From positions 1-44,377 of the forward strand of contig NZ_UEYQ01000025.1 of assembly GCF_900492205.1 (NCBI RefSeq): 44,377 bases of DNA. The letters are read 5' to 3'. This document shows positions 16,070-25,365 of the stretch, piece by piece (position 1 is the stretch's first letter; the number at the start of each line of letters is the position of its first letter). The translations under genes were made by a program, and so were the position numbers. The notes under the pieces are model-generated. The model did not search any database. It worked only from the letters and a program-made list of their open reading frames with translations, and was not told the origin of the DNA. This stretch comes from Ciceribacter sp. T2.26MG-112.2 (GTDB lineage: Bacteria; Pseudomonadota; Alphaproteobacteria; Rhizobiales; Rhizobiaceae).

Positions 16070-16948
16070 TCAGTGTTCCTTGTTGGCGTAGACCGACTTC
16101 TTCGTCAGGTAGACCAGCGCCGTGAAGATCGCCAGGAACACCATGACCATGAAGCCGGTGCGCTTGCGGTCTTCGAGATGCGGCTCGGCCGCCCACATCA
16201 GGAAGGCAGACACGTCCTTGGCATACTGGTCGAGCGTCTGCGGCGTGCCGTCGTCGTAGGTGACCTGGTCATCGCTGATGGGCGGAGCCATGGCGAGCGA
16301 GGCGGAACCGACGAAATAGGGGTTGAAGTAGGTCCCCTCCGGCACTTCGACGCCTTCCGGCGGCTCCTGGTAGCCGGTCAGCAGCGAGTAGATATAATCC
16401 GGGCCGCCTTCCTGGTACTGGGTGAAGATGTCGAAGACGAAGGTCGGGAAGCCGCGCTCGACGCCACGCGCCTTGGCGATCAGCGAGAAGTCCGGCGGAG
16501 CCGCACCGCTGTTGGCCGCAGCCGCCGCTTCCTTGTTCGGGAAGGGCGACGGGAAGTAGTCCGACGGAACGGCCTTGCGGGTAAACATTTCGCCGTCGGC
16601 ATTCGGGCCGTCTTCGACTTCGTATTCGGCGGCAAATGCCTTCACCTGCTCCTCGGAATATCCGAGATCGGTGAGCGTGCGATAGGGCACCAGCTCCATC
16701 GAGTGGCAGGCCGAACAGACTTCCTTGTAGACCTTCAGGCCGCGCTGCAGCTGGGCCTTGTCGTACTTGCCGAACGGGCCGGCAAAGCTCCAGTCGAGAT
16801 TATGCGGCTTGAGGATCGGATAGTGGCTGGTCGCTGCCGCGTGCTCGACGGCGGCGGCAAGGCCATGACCTTCCTCCGCAGCCGATGCGCCGGACGAAAA
16901 ACCGGCCAGGGTTGCGATCAGAGCGATGCTTGTAACAAGCTTTTTCAT
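16070..16948 (-). CDS. petC: Cytochrome c1 of the bc1 complex
   Basis: A 292-residue periplasmic c-type cytochrome anchored by a C-terminal helix. Signal peptide at 1-24 ([20 protein letters not shown]...). Haem attachment motif CSACH lies in [18 protein letters not shown], and the sixth ligand Met is in [11 protein letters not shown] stretch of [13 protein letters not shown] is typical of alphaproteobacterial c1. The membrane anchor is [17 protein letters not shown] near the end, and a short cytoplasmic tail follows. The ATG at 16948 is preceded by AGAGGG. The gene is separate from petB, unlike the fused fbcH of Bradyrhizobium. Third gene of the operon, 23 bp after petB. Confidence 0.97.
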   Translation of the reverse strand: MKKLVTSIALIATLAGFSSGASAAEEGHGLAAAVEHAAATSHYPILKPHNLDWSFAGPFGKYDKAQLQRGLKVYKEVCSACHSMELVPYRTLTDLGYSEEQVKAFAAEYEVEDGPNADGEMFTRKAVPSDYFPSPFPNKEAAAAANSGAAPPDFSLIAKARGVERGFPTFVFDIFTQYQEGGPDYIYSLLTGYQEPPEGVEVPEGTYFNPYFVGSASLAMAPPISDDQVTYDDGTPQTLDQYAKDVSAFLMWAAEPHLEDRKRTGFMVMVFLAIFTALVYLTKKSVYANKEH

Positions 16949-16971
16949 CTTATTTCCCTCTCTCGCAGCGC

Positions 16972-18240
16972 TTAGACGGTTGCGTCGGCGGACTTGCCGC
17001 TCTTTTCGAGAACCGCCTCGGTGATCGAGTTCGGAATGCGGCGAGGCTTCTCGAACAGGCCGAGCAACGGCATCAGGATGAGGAAGAAGCCGAAGTAATA
17101 GGCCGTGCCGATCTGCGACAGGATGACATACAGGCCTTCTGCCGGACGCGAGCCAAGCCAGCCGAGCATGATCGAGTTGGCAACGAAGATCCAGAAGAAC
17201 AGCTTGTACCAGGGGCGATACACGGCCGAGCGGACCTTGGACGTGTCGAGCCAGGGCAGGAAGAACAGGATGATGATCGAGCCGAACATCACCAGAACGC
17301 CGCCGAGCTTCGAGTCGATCGGACCGACATTGAAGGTGATGGCGCGCAGCATCGCGTAGAACGGCAGATAATACCATTCCGGAACGATGTGAGCCGGCGT
17401 CTTCAGCGGATCAGCCATCGTGTAGTTGTCGGGATGGCCGAGATAGTTCGGCATGTAGAAGATGAACCAGGCAAACACGATCAGGAAGACCGATACGCCG
17501 AAGGCATCCTTGAGGGTCGCGTAAGGCGTGAACGGCACGGTGTCCGTCTTCGACTTCACCTCGACGCCGGTCGGGTTGGTCTGGCCGGTGACGTGCAGCG
17601 CCCAGACGTGCAGGATGACGACGCCTGCGATCATGAACGGCAGCAGGTAGTGCAGCGCGAAGAAGCGGTTCAGCGTCGGCTGGTCGACGGCGAAGCCGCC
17701 GAGCAGGAACTGCTGGATCCATTCACCGACCAGCGGGAAGGCCGTGAAGAAGCCGGTGATGACGGTCGCGCCCCAGAAGGACATCTGACCCCAGGGCAGA
17801 ACATAGCCCATGAAGCCGGTCGCCATCATCAGAAGGTAGATGACCACGCCGAGGATCCAGAGGATTTCGCGCGGCGCCTTGTACGAGCCGTAATACAGGC
17901 CGCGGGCGATGTGCAGGTAGACGGCGATGAAGAAGAACGATGCACCGTTGGCGTGCATGTAGCGCAGGAGCCAGCCGTTGTTGACGTCGCGCATGATCTT
18001 CTCGACCGAGAAGAAGGCGATGCTGGTGTCGGCCGCATAGTGCATGGCCAGAACGACGCCGGACAGGATCTGCACGATCAGCATGACCGACAGCATGGCG
18101 CCGAAGGTATAGGCGTAGTTCAGGTTGCGGGGAACCGGATAGGCGACGAAGCTGTCGTAGATCATGCGCGGCAGCGGCAGCCTCGCGTCGATCCACTTCT
18201 CGAGGCCGCTCGACGGCTGGTAACTGGAATGATCACTCAT
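16972..18240 (-). CDS. petB: Cytochrome b of the bc1 complex
   Basis: A 422-residue inner-membrane subunit with eight helices and two b haems, catalysing quinol oxidation at Qo and quinone reduction at Qi. The Qo loop [14 protein letters not shown] (the PEWY motif) is intact. Paired haem-ligand histidines are visible in [22 protein letters not shown] and in [40 protein letters not shown] sequence gives the conserved cd1 helix region. Length agrees with alphaproteobacterial cytochrome b. It starts 14 bp after petA and ends 23 bp before petC. Confidence 0.98.
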   Translation of the reverse strand: MSDHSSYQPSSGLEKWIDARLPLPRMIYDSFVAYPVPRNLNYAYTFGAMLSVMLIVQILSGVVLAMHYAADTSIAFFSVEKIMRDVNNGWLLRYMHANGASFFFIAVYLHIARGLYYGSYKAPREILWILGVVIYLLMMATGFMGYVLPWGQMSFWGATVITGFFTAFPLVGEWIQQFLLGGFAVDQPTLNRFFALHYLLPFMIAGVVILHVWALHVTGQTNPTGVEVKSKTDTVPFTPYATLKDAFGVSVFLIVFAWFIFYMPNYLGHPDNYTMADPLKTPAHIVPEWYYLPFYAMLRAITFNVGPIDSKLGGVLVMFGSIIILFFLPWLDTSKVRSAVYRPWYKLFFWIFVANSIMLGWLGSRPAEGLYVILSQIGTAYYFGFFLILMPLLGLFEKPRRIPNSITEAVLEKSGKSADATV

Positions 18241-18254
18241 ATTTCTGAATCCCC

Positions 18255-18833
18255 TCAGCCGATCTTGATCACAGTATCGGATACGAATGCAAATGTCGGA
18301 ATGTGCAGGTTTTCCGGCGCCGGACCTTTGCGGATACGGCCCGCGGTATCGTAGTGCGAGCCGTGGCAGGGACAGAACCAGCCACCGAAATCGCCGGCCT
18401 GACCGAGCGGCACGCAGCCGAGATGGGTGCAGACGCCGAGCATGACCAACCAGTTCTCCTTGCCTTCACCGGCGGAGCGGGCAAGGTCGGTGGCTTCGGC
18501 AGCGGCATCGCCGTTGGCATTGCGTGCGACCGGATCCTTGAGATCGGCGAGCGCGACGGCCTTGCCCTCTTCCACTTCCTTGTCGGTGCGGTTGCGGATG
18601 AATACCGGCTTGCCGCGCCACTTGACGATCAGCGACATGCCGGGCTCGAGCGCCGAGACGTCGACTTCGATCGAGCCGAGCGCCAGCGTCGAGGCGTCCG
18701 GACGCATCTGGTCGATGAACGGCCAGACGAAGGAAGCGGCGCCGACGGCACCGGCCACACCCGTGGTCAGGTAAAGGAAGTCGCGGCGAGAAGGCTCGCC
18801 CAAGGTTTCGCTATTCATCTCGTGCTCGCTCAC
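18255..18833 (-). CDS. petA: Rieske iron-sulfur subunit of the bc1 complex
   Basis: A 192-residue protein carrying the 2Fe-2S cluster that takes electrons from quinol to cytochrome c1. A Tat-type signal anchor is visible (SRRDFLYL followed by a hydrophobic helix at about 22-42). Cluster ligands are in CTHLGC and CPCHGSHYD, both intact, including the disulfide Cys residues. A GTG start at 18833 gives the N-terminus usual in rhizobia ([17 protein letters not shown]) and has AGAGGA upstream; a further in-frame ATG at 18869 has no support from family comparison. First gene of the petABC operon. Confidence 0.96.
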   Translation of the reverse strand: MSEHEMNSETLGEPSRRDFLYLTTGVAGAVGAASFVWPFIDQMRPDASTLALGSIEVDVSALEPGMSLIVKWRGKPVFIRNRTDKEVEEGKAVALADLKDPVARNANGDAAAEATDLARSAGEGKENWLVMLGVCTHLGCVPLGQAGDFGGWFCPCHGSHYDTAGRIRKGPAPENLHIPTFAFVSDTVIKIG

Positions 18834-19124
18834 GGTCAAACCATCCTCTTCGCAAAATCCATGCGACACACCGCATTGCTAAGGCGACGACGAATCCCGG
18901 GCAATCACGATTGCGCCACAGATTCCCCGCCAATTTGGCGCCTTCTAAGCTTGATATCGGATTATGTCCAGTCTTCACAGGGGGATGGGGGCACAATGTC
19001 GCGGTTTTATTCACGCCTGTTTGGCGGATCTTTGGCGCCCTGCCGGCCGTGTTGCAATGCAATGTGAATTGCGGCATGTTCGCCGCTTTCGCACAGGGTT
19101 TCCGCCCACGGACTAGCCGCTTTG
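18834..19124. other. Divergent intergenic region petA / EEP gene with two short palindromes
   Basis: No gene is seen here. Two small perfect palindromes occur: GCAATC-AC-GATTGC at 18901-18914 and CGCCAA-T-TTGGCG at 18928-18940. They lie 70-110 bp upstream of petA and about 185-225 bp upstream of the EEP gene. They could be regulator sites for bc1 expression, but no named consensus fits. No convincing promoter was identified for either gene. Confidence 0.35.
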
Positions 19125-20069
19125 ATGAGAGATCGAATTTCCTCCGCTCTGGGCCTGCTGGTGTCCGTCGGCCTGATGGTCGTCGCCCTGCGCTACGTGA
19201 CCGACTTCTGGCTCCTGTCGTTCTTCTTCAGCCTCCAGCCGCAGCTCGGCGTAGTCGCGGCCCTGGGTGCTTTGGCCTGCCTGGTGCTGAGGCGCAGCGC
19301 GTTCGCCTATGTCCTGCTCGCCGTTTCGCTGCTTCTGTGCGGCCACGCACTATGGATGCAGAGGGAATTCCTGCCGCCCGCCGCGAGCGATGTGGCGGCG
19401 GATGCGACGCGATTTCGCGTCCTGTCCTTCAACATGCTGGGCAACAACCACGCCAATGTCGGGCGCATCATCGACATGGTCAACGGATCCGGCGCCGACG
19501 TCGCCTACCTGATGGAATCAGGGCCCCTGCTCCATCATCTCGACGCCCTGTCGGCCGCCTATCCCTACCGTATCGGCTGCGGCATCGTGGTCGAAGGGTG
19601 CGACCTGATGATCCTTTCGAAACATCCGCTCGAGCATCCCCAGTATCTCAGCCTCAGCGACCTGCGCAGCGACCGCTTCGCCATGGCGACGGTCCACATC
19701 GGCGGTCAGACCGTGCAGCTGGCGGCGATACACCTCACCAAGCCCTATTTCGACACCTATCACGCCACCGAACTGCGACGCGCCGGCGTCGCCCTTCGCA
19801 AGCGCGGCGGACCGGTCGTGATCGGCGGCGACTTCAACTCCGACACCATTGCCCCGGACATGCAGGCCTTCCTGCGGCGCCACGCCTTGCAGGCCACCGG
19901 CCCCGAGCCCGCCACATGGCCGGTCGCGGCCGGCGTCTTCGGCATCCCGATCGATCACATCTACGTCTCAAAGGACATCGTACCGCTATCGCTGACGCGC
20001 ATGGCCGACCATTACGGCTCCAACCACTACGGCCTGATCGCCGACCTGGCGCTCTCCCCGACGAGGTAA
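19125..20069 (+). CDS. Membrane-anchored endonuclease/exonuclease/phosphatase (EEP) family protein
   Basis: A 314-residue protein with three hydrophobic helices in the first 90 residues, followed by an EEP-type metal-dependent phosphoesterase domain. Domain motifs: RVLSFNMLGNN (Asn of the active site), VAYLMESGPL (position of the metal-binding Glu), AAIHLTKPY, VVIGGDFNSDT (the GDFN hallmark) and PIDHIYVS with SNHYGLIADL (final Asp-His/His). All key residues seem present. The catalytic domain probably faces the periplasm. ATG at 19125 is chosen over a TTG one codon upstream. Substrates of such anchored EEP proteins are mostly unknown. Confidence 0.88.
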   Translation: MRDRISSALGLLVSVGLMVVALRYVTDFWLLSFFFSLQPQLGVVAALGALACLVLRRSAFAYVLLAVSLLLCGHALWMQREFLPPAASDVAADATRFRVLSFNMLGNNHANVGRIIDMVNGSGADVAYLMESGPLLHHLDALSAAYPYRIGCGIVVEGCDLMILSKHPLEHPQYLSLSDLRSDRFAMATVHIGGQTVQLAAIHLTKPYFDTYHATELRRAGVALRKRGGPVVIGGDFNSDTIAPDMQAFLRRHALQATGPEPATWPVAAGVFGIPIDHIYVSKDIVPLSLTRMADHYGSNHYGLIADLALSPTR

Positions 20070-20088
20070 CAGCCGGCCCGACGACACT

Positions 20089-21990
20089 TCAGACGGCGGC
20101 GTTCCGCGCGTCAGCGGCCTCGTCGGCCTCATTGTCATGCGTATGCAGGAAGCCGCCGGACTGGCGGGCCCAGAGCTCGGCATAAAGCCCGCCGCTGGCG
20201 ACGAGTTCTGAGTGCGTCCCTTCCTCGATGATCCGCCCCTTGTCCATCACCACGAGGCGGTCGAGCGCGGCGATGGTCGACAGCCGGTGGGCGATCGCCA
20301 GCACCGTCTTGCCCTGCATCAGCCTGTCGAGATTGGACTGGATGGCGGCCTCCACCTCGGAATCGAGCGCCGAGGTCGCCTCGTCCAGCACCAGGATCGG
20401 CGCGTCCTTAAGCATGACACGGGCGATCGCGATACGCTGCCGCTGGCCGCCGGAGAGCTTGACGCCGCGCTCGCCGACATGCGCATCGAAGCCCTTGCGG
20501 CCGCGCTGGTCTTCCAGCCGCTCGATGAAATCGAGCGCCTCGGCCCGTTCCGCCGCCTTGCGCAGCATGTCCTCGCCCGCATCCTCGCGACCAAAGACGA
20601 TATTGTCGCGGATCGAGCGATGCAGCAGCGCGGTGTCCTGCGTCACCATGCCGATCTGCGAGCGCAGGCTCTCCTGGGTCACGGTCGAAATGTCCTGGCC
20701 GTCGATCAGAATGCGCCCACCCTCGACGTCGTAGAAGCGCAGGAGAAGGTTGACCAGCGTCGACTTACCTGCCCCCGATCGCCCGACGATACCGACCTTC
20801 TCGCCGGGGCGAATGGTCAGCGTCAGGTGATCTATCGCCCCCTTCTTGCGCCCGTAGTGGAAGGAAACGTCCTCGAAGCGGATCTCCGGGCTCTCGACCT
20901 TGAGTTCACGCGCATCCGGCTTGTCGGTGAGTTCGATCGGCCTGGAGATCAACTCGGCCGAATTCTGGATCGTGCCGATATTGCGCATGATGCCGTTGAG
21001 TTGCGTCATCATCCGGCCGAGCAGCATGTTGAGCCGCAGCACGAGGCCAAGCGTGAAGGCGACGCCACCGGCCGTGATCGCGCCGGAGAACCACAGGTCG
21101 ACCGATAGGGCTCCAATCATCAGGATCATCGCGCCCGACAGCATGGCAAGCGACGAGCGCACACCCGTCAGGAGCCGGGCGAACGGGGTGAGCGTCGCCT
21201 GAAAACGGTCGAAGCCGGCCCGGATATAGTGGTCATTCTGGCGCTCGCGCCCGAACAGTTTCAGCGTCTGGATGTTGGAATAGGAATCGACCATCCGGCC
21301 GTTCAGCATGGAGGCGGCTTCCGCCGTCTCCTTGGCATGGCGCCGGATGCGCGGCACGAAAATGCGGGCGAGCACCAGGAAGACGGCAATCCAGGTGGCG
21401 ATGATTGCGGCGAGCCGCCAGTCGAGCTGTGCGACCAGCGCCATGGTCGACGCCGTATAGATCACCATGAACCACACGACCTGCAGCAGCGAGGTCAACA
21501 GATCGCCGGTCGATTGTCCCGCCGACCAGACCTTGGTGACGATCCGGCCGGAGAAATCGTTCTGGAAGAAGGAAAGCGACTGGCGTGCCACATGGGCATA
21601 GGCCTGCCAGCGGACCAGATTGAAGAAGTTGAGGACGATCACCTGTTCCTCGACCAGCGCGCCCACCGTCACCACGACGAAACGTCCGGCGAGCACGATC
21701 AGCGCCATAGCGAGGAGCTCATAGCCGTGGGCGGCGATCAACCCGTCCCATCCGGCCTCCTTCGGCACGGTATCGAGCAGGTCGACGAGGCGCCCGACGA
21801 ACCAGAACAGCGCCGCCTCCAGCATGGCGACCGCGCCGCCGAACACGGCCATCATGACGAAGGGCAGCTTGGCCTGGCGGACATAGAACCAGACGAAGGC
21901 CCATGTTCCCGACGGCGGCCTGAGGTCGTCGGCGCGAGCGAAGGGAGAAATCCAGTTTTCAAACAGGCGGGCGACGGAGCGGAAGATCAT
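20089..21990 (-). CDS. ABC exporter, fused permease and ATPase (type IV half transporter)
   Basis: A 633-residue half transporter that should work as a dimer. Membrane domain with six helices at about 30-340, then an ATPase domain: Walker A GRSGAGKST (403-411), LSGGQ signature (512-516), Walker B ILVLDE (532-537) and switch His in AIAHRLST. Everything needed for ATP hydrolysis is present. The C-terminus is acidic (HTHDNEADEAADA). Closely related to the second exporter at 25366-27219, sharing FVPRIRR, DSYSNIQTLKLF and RQSGGFL stretches. It converges with the EEP gene. Substrate unknown; MsbA-like lipid or multidrug export is possible. Confidence 0.95.
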   Translation of the reverse strand: MIFRSVARLFENWISPFARADDLRPPSGTWAFVWFYVRQAKLPFVMMAVFGGAVAMLEAALFWFVGRLVDLLDTVPKEAGWDGLIAAHGYELLAMALIVLAGRFVVVTVGALVEEQVIVLNFFNLVRWQAYAHVARQSLSFFQNDFSGRIVTKVWSAGQSTGDLLTSLLQVVWFMVIYTASTMALVAQLDWRLAAIIATWIAVFLVLARIFVPRIRRHAKETAEAASMLNGRMVDSYSNIQTLKLFGRERQNDHYIRAGFDRFQATLTPFARLLTGVRSSLAMLSGAMILMIGALSVDLWFSGAITAGGVAFTLGLVLRLNMLLGRMMTQLNGIMRNIGTIQNSAELISRPIELTDKPDARELKVESPEIRFEDVSFHYGRKKGAIDHLTLTIRPGEKVGIVGRSGAGKSTLVNLLLRFYDVEGGRILIDGQDISTVTQESLRSQIGMVTQDTALLHRSIRDNIVFGREDAGEDMLRKAAERAEALDFIERLEDQRGRKGFDAHVGERGVKLSGGQRQRIAIARVMLKDAPILVLDEATSALDSEVEAAIQSNLDRLMQGKTVLAIAHRLSTIAALDRLVVMDKGRIIEEGTHSELVASGGLYAELWARQSGGFLHTHDNEADEAADARNAAV

Positions 21991-22096
21991 GCCAAGCGAT
22001 ATAGGCGGTTTCCGCAGCGGGGCAAAGAAAATGCGGCCGAAAACGGATGGCTATTTCACCATGCCCCGAGACGGGCCCGAAAGGGCCTCGATCCCC

Positions 22097-22519
22097 TCAC
22101 TTCGAAAAACGCGTCAGATAGATGCCGAACAGGATCAGCGCGACGCCGGCCGGCTGCCCGATGGAAAACTGTGCCGTGCCGCGCAGGTAGTCGATCGCCA
22201 GTCCGGCGATCATCTGCCCGCCGATGATCAAGAGCGCCGAGCGCGCCGCCCCGATGCGCGGGAAGACATAGGACGAGATCGCCACGAAGACCGCGCCGAT
22301 CACGCCGCCGGTGAACGCCCAGCCCGGAACCTGCCCAAGCAGCGCCAGTCCCTGCCGCTCGAAGAAGACCACGAACACGCTGAGCAGGGCAAAGCCGATG
22401 AAGTGGTTCCAGAATGAGGCGCGAAACGCCCCGCGGTCCATGGTGAGCCGCCCGTTGATCGACCGGCTCATGCCCACGGCGGCACCGCCGGCCAGTGCGA
22501 TGAGGATCGAGGTCAGCAT
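22097..22519 (-). CDS. YdcZ-type (DUF606) DMT transporter, second partner
   Basis: A 140-residue membrane protein with about four to five helices and the pattern of the DUF606/YdcZ branch of the drug/metabolite superfamily: AAVGMSRSINGRL near the start, ASFWNHFIGFALL and RIGAARSALLIIGGQMIAGLAIDYL later. The ATG overlaps the last base of the upstream partner's TGA (TGATG), so the two are translationally coupled. Paired small YdcZ proteins probably form a heterodimer with the two halves in opposite orientation. Substrate unknown. A 106-bp gap without recognisable features separates it from the ABC exporter gene. Confidence 0.88.
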   Translation of the reverse strand: MLTSILIALAGGAAVGMSRSINGRLTMDRGAFRASFWNHFIGFALLSVFVVFFERQGLALLGQVPGWAFTGGVIGAVFVAISSYVFPRIGAARSALLIIGGQMIAGLAIDYLRGTAQFSIGQPAGVALILFGIYLTRFSK

Positions 22520-22989
22520 CAGGCACCTCCCGAATAGATGATGAGCGCGCTGCCGGCGATGACGCAGACGGCCGCCAAGAGGTCGAACCGGTTGAGTATC
22601 CGCTTCGGCGTTCCGAACAGGCCCCAGAGGTCGGAGATCAGGCCGAACAGGATCTGCCCGACCAGAAGCAGCGAAAGACCGCCGGCCAGCGCCAGTTCGG
22701 AATTGACCGCGATCGAGGAGAGCGCCACGGCAAAGGCGCCCGGCGCGCCGCCGAGATAGGACCACAGCGGCGGCTTGGACATCCCCTGCCCGGCCATGCC
22801 CGCCCGACTGGACACCAGCAGCAGATTGATGCGCAGGAGGAAGAAGGCGGCAACCGCCCCCACGCCATGCACCACCCAGGAAGCGACGAAGGGCGTCGAA
22901 TGGCCGGCCAGCCCGCTGTTGATGGTGATCATCACGGCCAGCAAGCCGCCGGCAAGCCCGGCCCATATCCAATCGAGATAGTGTCGCAT
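22519..22989 (-). CDS. YdcZ-type (DUF606) DMT transporter, first partner
   Basis: A 156-residue membrane protein of the same DUF606/YdcZ family as the next gene. It begins WIWAGLAGGLLAVMITINSGLAG, with later SYLGGAPGAFAVALSSIAV and LLLVGQILFGLISD, which line up with the corresponding parts of its partner. The start at 22989 is preceded by AGCGGGGCGGG; longer in-frame starts upstream add a hydrophilic stretch unlike the family. One-base overlap with the partner gene. Together they make a probable two-gene exporter operon. What it moves cannot be inferred. Confidence 0.88.
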   Translation of the reverse strand: MRHYLDWIWAGLAGGLLAVMITINSGLAGHSTPFVASWVVHGVGAVAAFFLLRINLLLVSSRAGMAGQGMSKPPLWSYLGGAPGAFAVALSSIAVNSELALAGGLSLLLVGQILFGLISDLWGLFGTPKRILNRFDLLAAVCVIAGSALIIYSGGA

Positions 22990-23156
22990 CCCGCCCCGCT
23001 CAGTCGCTCTATCGGTTCGCCGGAATGGGCGAAGGGCTTGCATAACCGCCGGTCCATGCTGCGGCAATCGATTTGTCCGCGACCGATGTTGAGAAAATCT
23101 TCAGGCGCCGGCCATGCTCGGCGGCCCGCGCTAGGTCTCGCCACCGCTTGAAACGG

Positions 23157-23179
23157 AAAATGGGGCATCGCTGCCCCAT
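23157..23179 (-). terminator. Rho-independent terminator of the chemoreceptor gene
   Basis: An 8-bp stem (ATGGGGCA with TGCCCCAT, 4-base loop) followed on the minus strand by TTTT at 23160-23157. It lies about 30 bases past the stop codon of the chemoreceptor. Confidence 0.8.
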
Positions 23180-23208
23180 CTCCCAAGCACATCACTGGAT
23201 CGCAACAC

Positions 23209-25140
23209 TCAGAATTCGGTCCAGTTCTCCTGGGCAACCGCCGCATTGCCGCGGAACGCACCGGCGAGCTTCTGGCCGAGCGCGCGAGCCGGCGAGGCGG
23301 CGGGACGCGAAGCGGGCGTGGCCGCCCGCACCGGCTGGGCGGGTTGCGCAGCCCCCTCACCACCGACCTTGAACTGCGCCATCAGCGCGGTGAGCGCCGC
23401 CGCCTGCTGGGCAAGGCTGTGGCTCGCCGCCGTCTGTTCCTCGACCATGGCGGCGTTCTGCTGGGTGCCCTGGTCCATCGTGTTGACGGCCGTATTGATC
23501 TCGTGAAGGCCGGTCGACTGTTCGCGCGCCGAGGTGACGATCGCCCCCACATTGCGGTTGATCTCCTGCACTTCGGCGACGATCTTCTCCAGCGCCTTGC
23601 CGGTCTCGCCGACCAGTTCCACGCCGTTGCGGACCTGATCCCCCGAAGTGGTGATCAATGCCTTGATCTCCTTGGCGGCATTGGCCGACCGCTGGGCCAG
23701 TTCACGGACTTCCTGGGCAACGACGGCAAAGCCCTTGCCCGCCTCGCCGGCGCGGGCCGCCTCGACCCCTGCATTCAGCGCCAGCAGGTTGGTCTGGAAG
23801 GCGATGTCATCGATCACGCCGATGATGTTGCCGATCTCGCCGGACGATTTCTCGATCGCCTGCATGGCCTCGACCGCGCGGCGGACGACCTCGCCGGAGC
23901 GTTCCGCTCCCTCGCGGGTGCGGGAGACCAGCGCGCCGGCCTCTTCGGCACGCACCGAGGAATCCTTGACCGCCGTGGTCACCTGCTCCAGCGCCGCTGC
24001 GGTTTCCTCCACGGAGGCTGCCTGCTGCTCGGTGCGCTTGGAAAGATCGTCTGCAGCGGACAGGATTTCCTTGGCGCCGGCATCGATCGCCCGGGCGTTT
24101 TCGCCGACGGCGCGCATCGCATCCTGGAGCTTGGAGACCGAATGGTTGAAGTTGACGCGCAGGGCATCGAGCTGACCGGCAAAGAACGCGCTGATCTCTA
24201 CGGCGAGGTCGCCGTCGGAAAGACGCTTCAGGCCCTCGGCGAGCTGGTCGACGGCAAACTGCACGTCGGCGGCTTCGCGTGCCTTCTGCTCTTCGCGGGC
24301 GATCCGCTCCTCTTCGCTGAGATTGCGGTTCTCCTCGGCCTGGCGCTCCAGGTTCGCGCGCTCGATCGCATTTGAGCGGAAGACAGCGACCGCCGCCGCC
24401 ATCTCGCCGATCTCGTCCTTGCGGCCGGCAAAAGGCACTTCGCTCGCGGTATCACCACCGGCGAGGCCGTTCATCGAACGTGTAATCTGGCCGATAGGCT
24501 TGACGACCCGCAGGATGCTGAGGGCGATGGCGCCAGCGGCGATCGCGCAGCCGACAAGCAGGAAGCCCAAAGTAGCGTAAAGGGCGAAGGCGGAGACGCT
24601 GTCAGCCTGAGCGATAGCCGCCTTGCTCGTCTCGTTGTTGGCCGCGGTCATCTCGCTCATCCGGGCAGTGGCCTCCTTGGCGACGGCGGTCATATCGCCC
24701 ACGAAGATCGCCCGCGCGCCCTCGGAATCATAGGCGGCCTTCAGTTCCATCAGCTTGGCGCCGAGCGCATCATACTTGCCGACTTCTGCGCTGAGCGCGC
24801 CGAACTGGGCACGCGTCGCGTCATTCGCGATACCGCTCTCGAAAGCGCGGAAAGTCGCGTCACGATCCGCAACCGACTGCTTCAGGATCTCGCCCACCCG
24901 GGCGACTTCCTTCGCCCCGACCGAGCTCAGCATGACGGCATAGTTGCGCCGCACTTCGGCGAAGCGCGCGTCCATTTCGGCAATGGCCAGGGTGCGCGGC
25001 AGGCGTTCGCGGCCGATGATATCGACCTGCGTCTTGATGTCCGTGATGAACTTGACGGCCATGACGCCCTGGCCGAAGCCGAGGAGCACCACCACGGCGA
25101 AAAGCAGCGGCAGCATGATCTTGATTTTGATGTTTGACAT
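23209..25140 (-). CDS. Methyl-accepting chemotaxis protein with C-terminal CheR-tether motif
   Basis: A 643-residue transmembrane chemoreceptor. The first helix is at about 8-28; a four-helix-bundle-type ligand domain (about 30-190) contains the long helical text [17 protein letters not shown] sequence; the second helix is at about 190-212; HAMP follows (about 212-265), then a second HAMP-like/linker segment, and a cytoplasmic signalling domain. The hairpin tip reads [26 protein letters not shown], the CheA/CheW contact. The protein ends ENWTEF, an xWxxF pentapeptide of the kind that binds CheR or CheB. Start at 25140 gives MSNIKIKIM plus a helix; an in-frame ATG 66 bases earlier lacks family support. 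Ligand unknown. Confidence 0.95.
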   Translation of the reverse strand: MSNIKIKIMLPLLFAVVVLLGFGQGVMAVKFITDIKTQVDIIGRERLPRTLAIAEMDARFAEVRRNYAVMLSSVGAKEVARVGEILKQSVADRDATFRAFESGIANDATRAQFGALSAEVGKYDALGAKLMELKAAYDSEGARAIFVGDMTAVAKEATARMSEMTAANNETSKAAIAQADSVSAFALYATLGFLLVGCAIAAGAIALSILRVVKPIGQITRSMNGLAGGDTASEVPFAGRKDEIGEMAAAVAVFRSNAIERANLERQAEENRNLSEEERIAREEQKAREAADVQFAVDQLAEGLKRLSDGDLAVEISAFFAGQLDALRVNFNHSVSKLQDAMRAVGENARAIDAGAKEILSAADDLSKRTEQQAASVEETAAALEQVTTAVKDSSVRAEEAGALVSRTREGAERSGEVVRRAVEAMQAIEKSSGEIGNIIGVIDDIAFQTNLLALNAGVEAARAGEAGKGFAVVAQEVRELAQRSANAAKEIKALITTSGDQVRNGVELVGETGKALEKIVAEVQEINRNVGAIVTSAREQSTGLHEINTAVNTMDQGTQQNAAMVEEQTAASHSLAQQAAALTALMAQFKVGGEGAAQPAQPVRAATPASRPAASPARALGQKLAGAFRGNAAVAQENWTEF

Positions 25141-25312
25141 GAACTTCGATCCGGAAGATGCGGGGACATCCCAACGGCGGGGGCAGAAAAGCCCAAGGAA
25201 GATCATTTCCCATCGAGAAACGTCGGGTACTCTTCAATAGTGCGCGGCGCATAAACGGAAGCTTGCCAAAGGCCTTGCTAAATTTCGCACGCCTTTTTTG
25301 GGGTGTCGCCGA

Positions 25313-25348
25313 CCGCTCACCTCCCGCCTCGAGCCGGAGGGTGAGCGG
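25313..25348. other. Hairpin downstream of the second ABC exporter
   Basis: CCGCTCACC at 25313-25321 pairs with GGTGAGCGG at 25340-25348. It lies 17 bases past the end of the exporter gene (minus strand). There is no T-run directly after the stem on the minus strand, so it is only terminator-like; it may instead stabilise the 3' end of the message. The rest of 25141-25312 shows no gene. Confidence 0.4.
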
Positions 25349-25365
25349 GCGGGCGCAGGCCGCGG

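Noticed and set aside
16070..17377. Extended cytochrome c1 frame reaching back into petB, suggesting a fused b/c1 gene
   Set aside because: The extension is in a different frame from petB, and a signal peptide and ribosome site mark the true petC start at 16948, so the genes are separate.
22097..22972. One 291-codon frame covering both YdcZ partners
   Set aside because: The first part is out of frame with the real 156-residue protein; the true second gene starts at 22519 with a one-base overlap.
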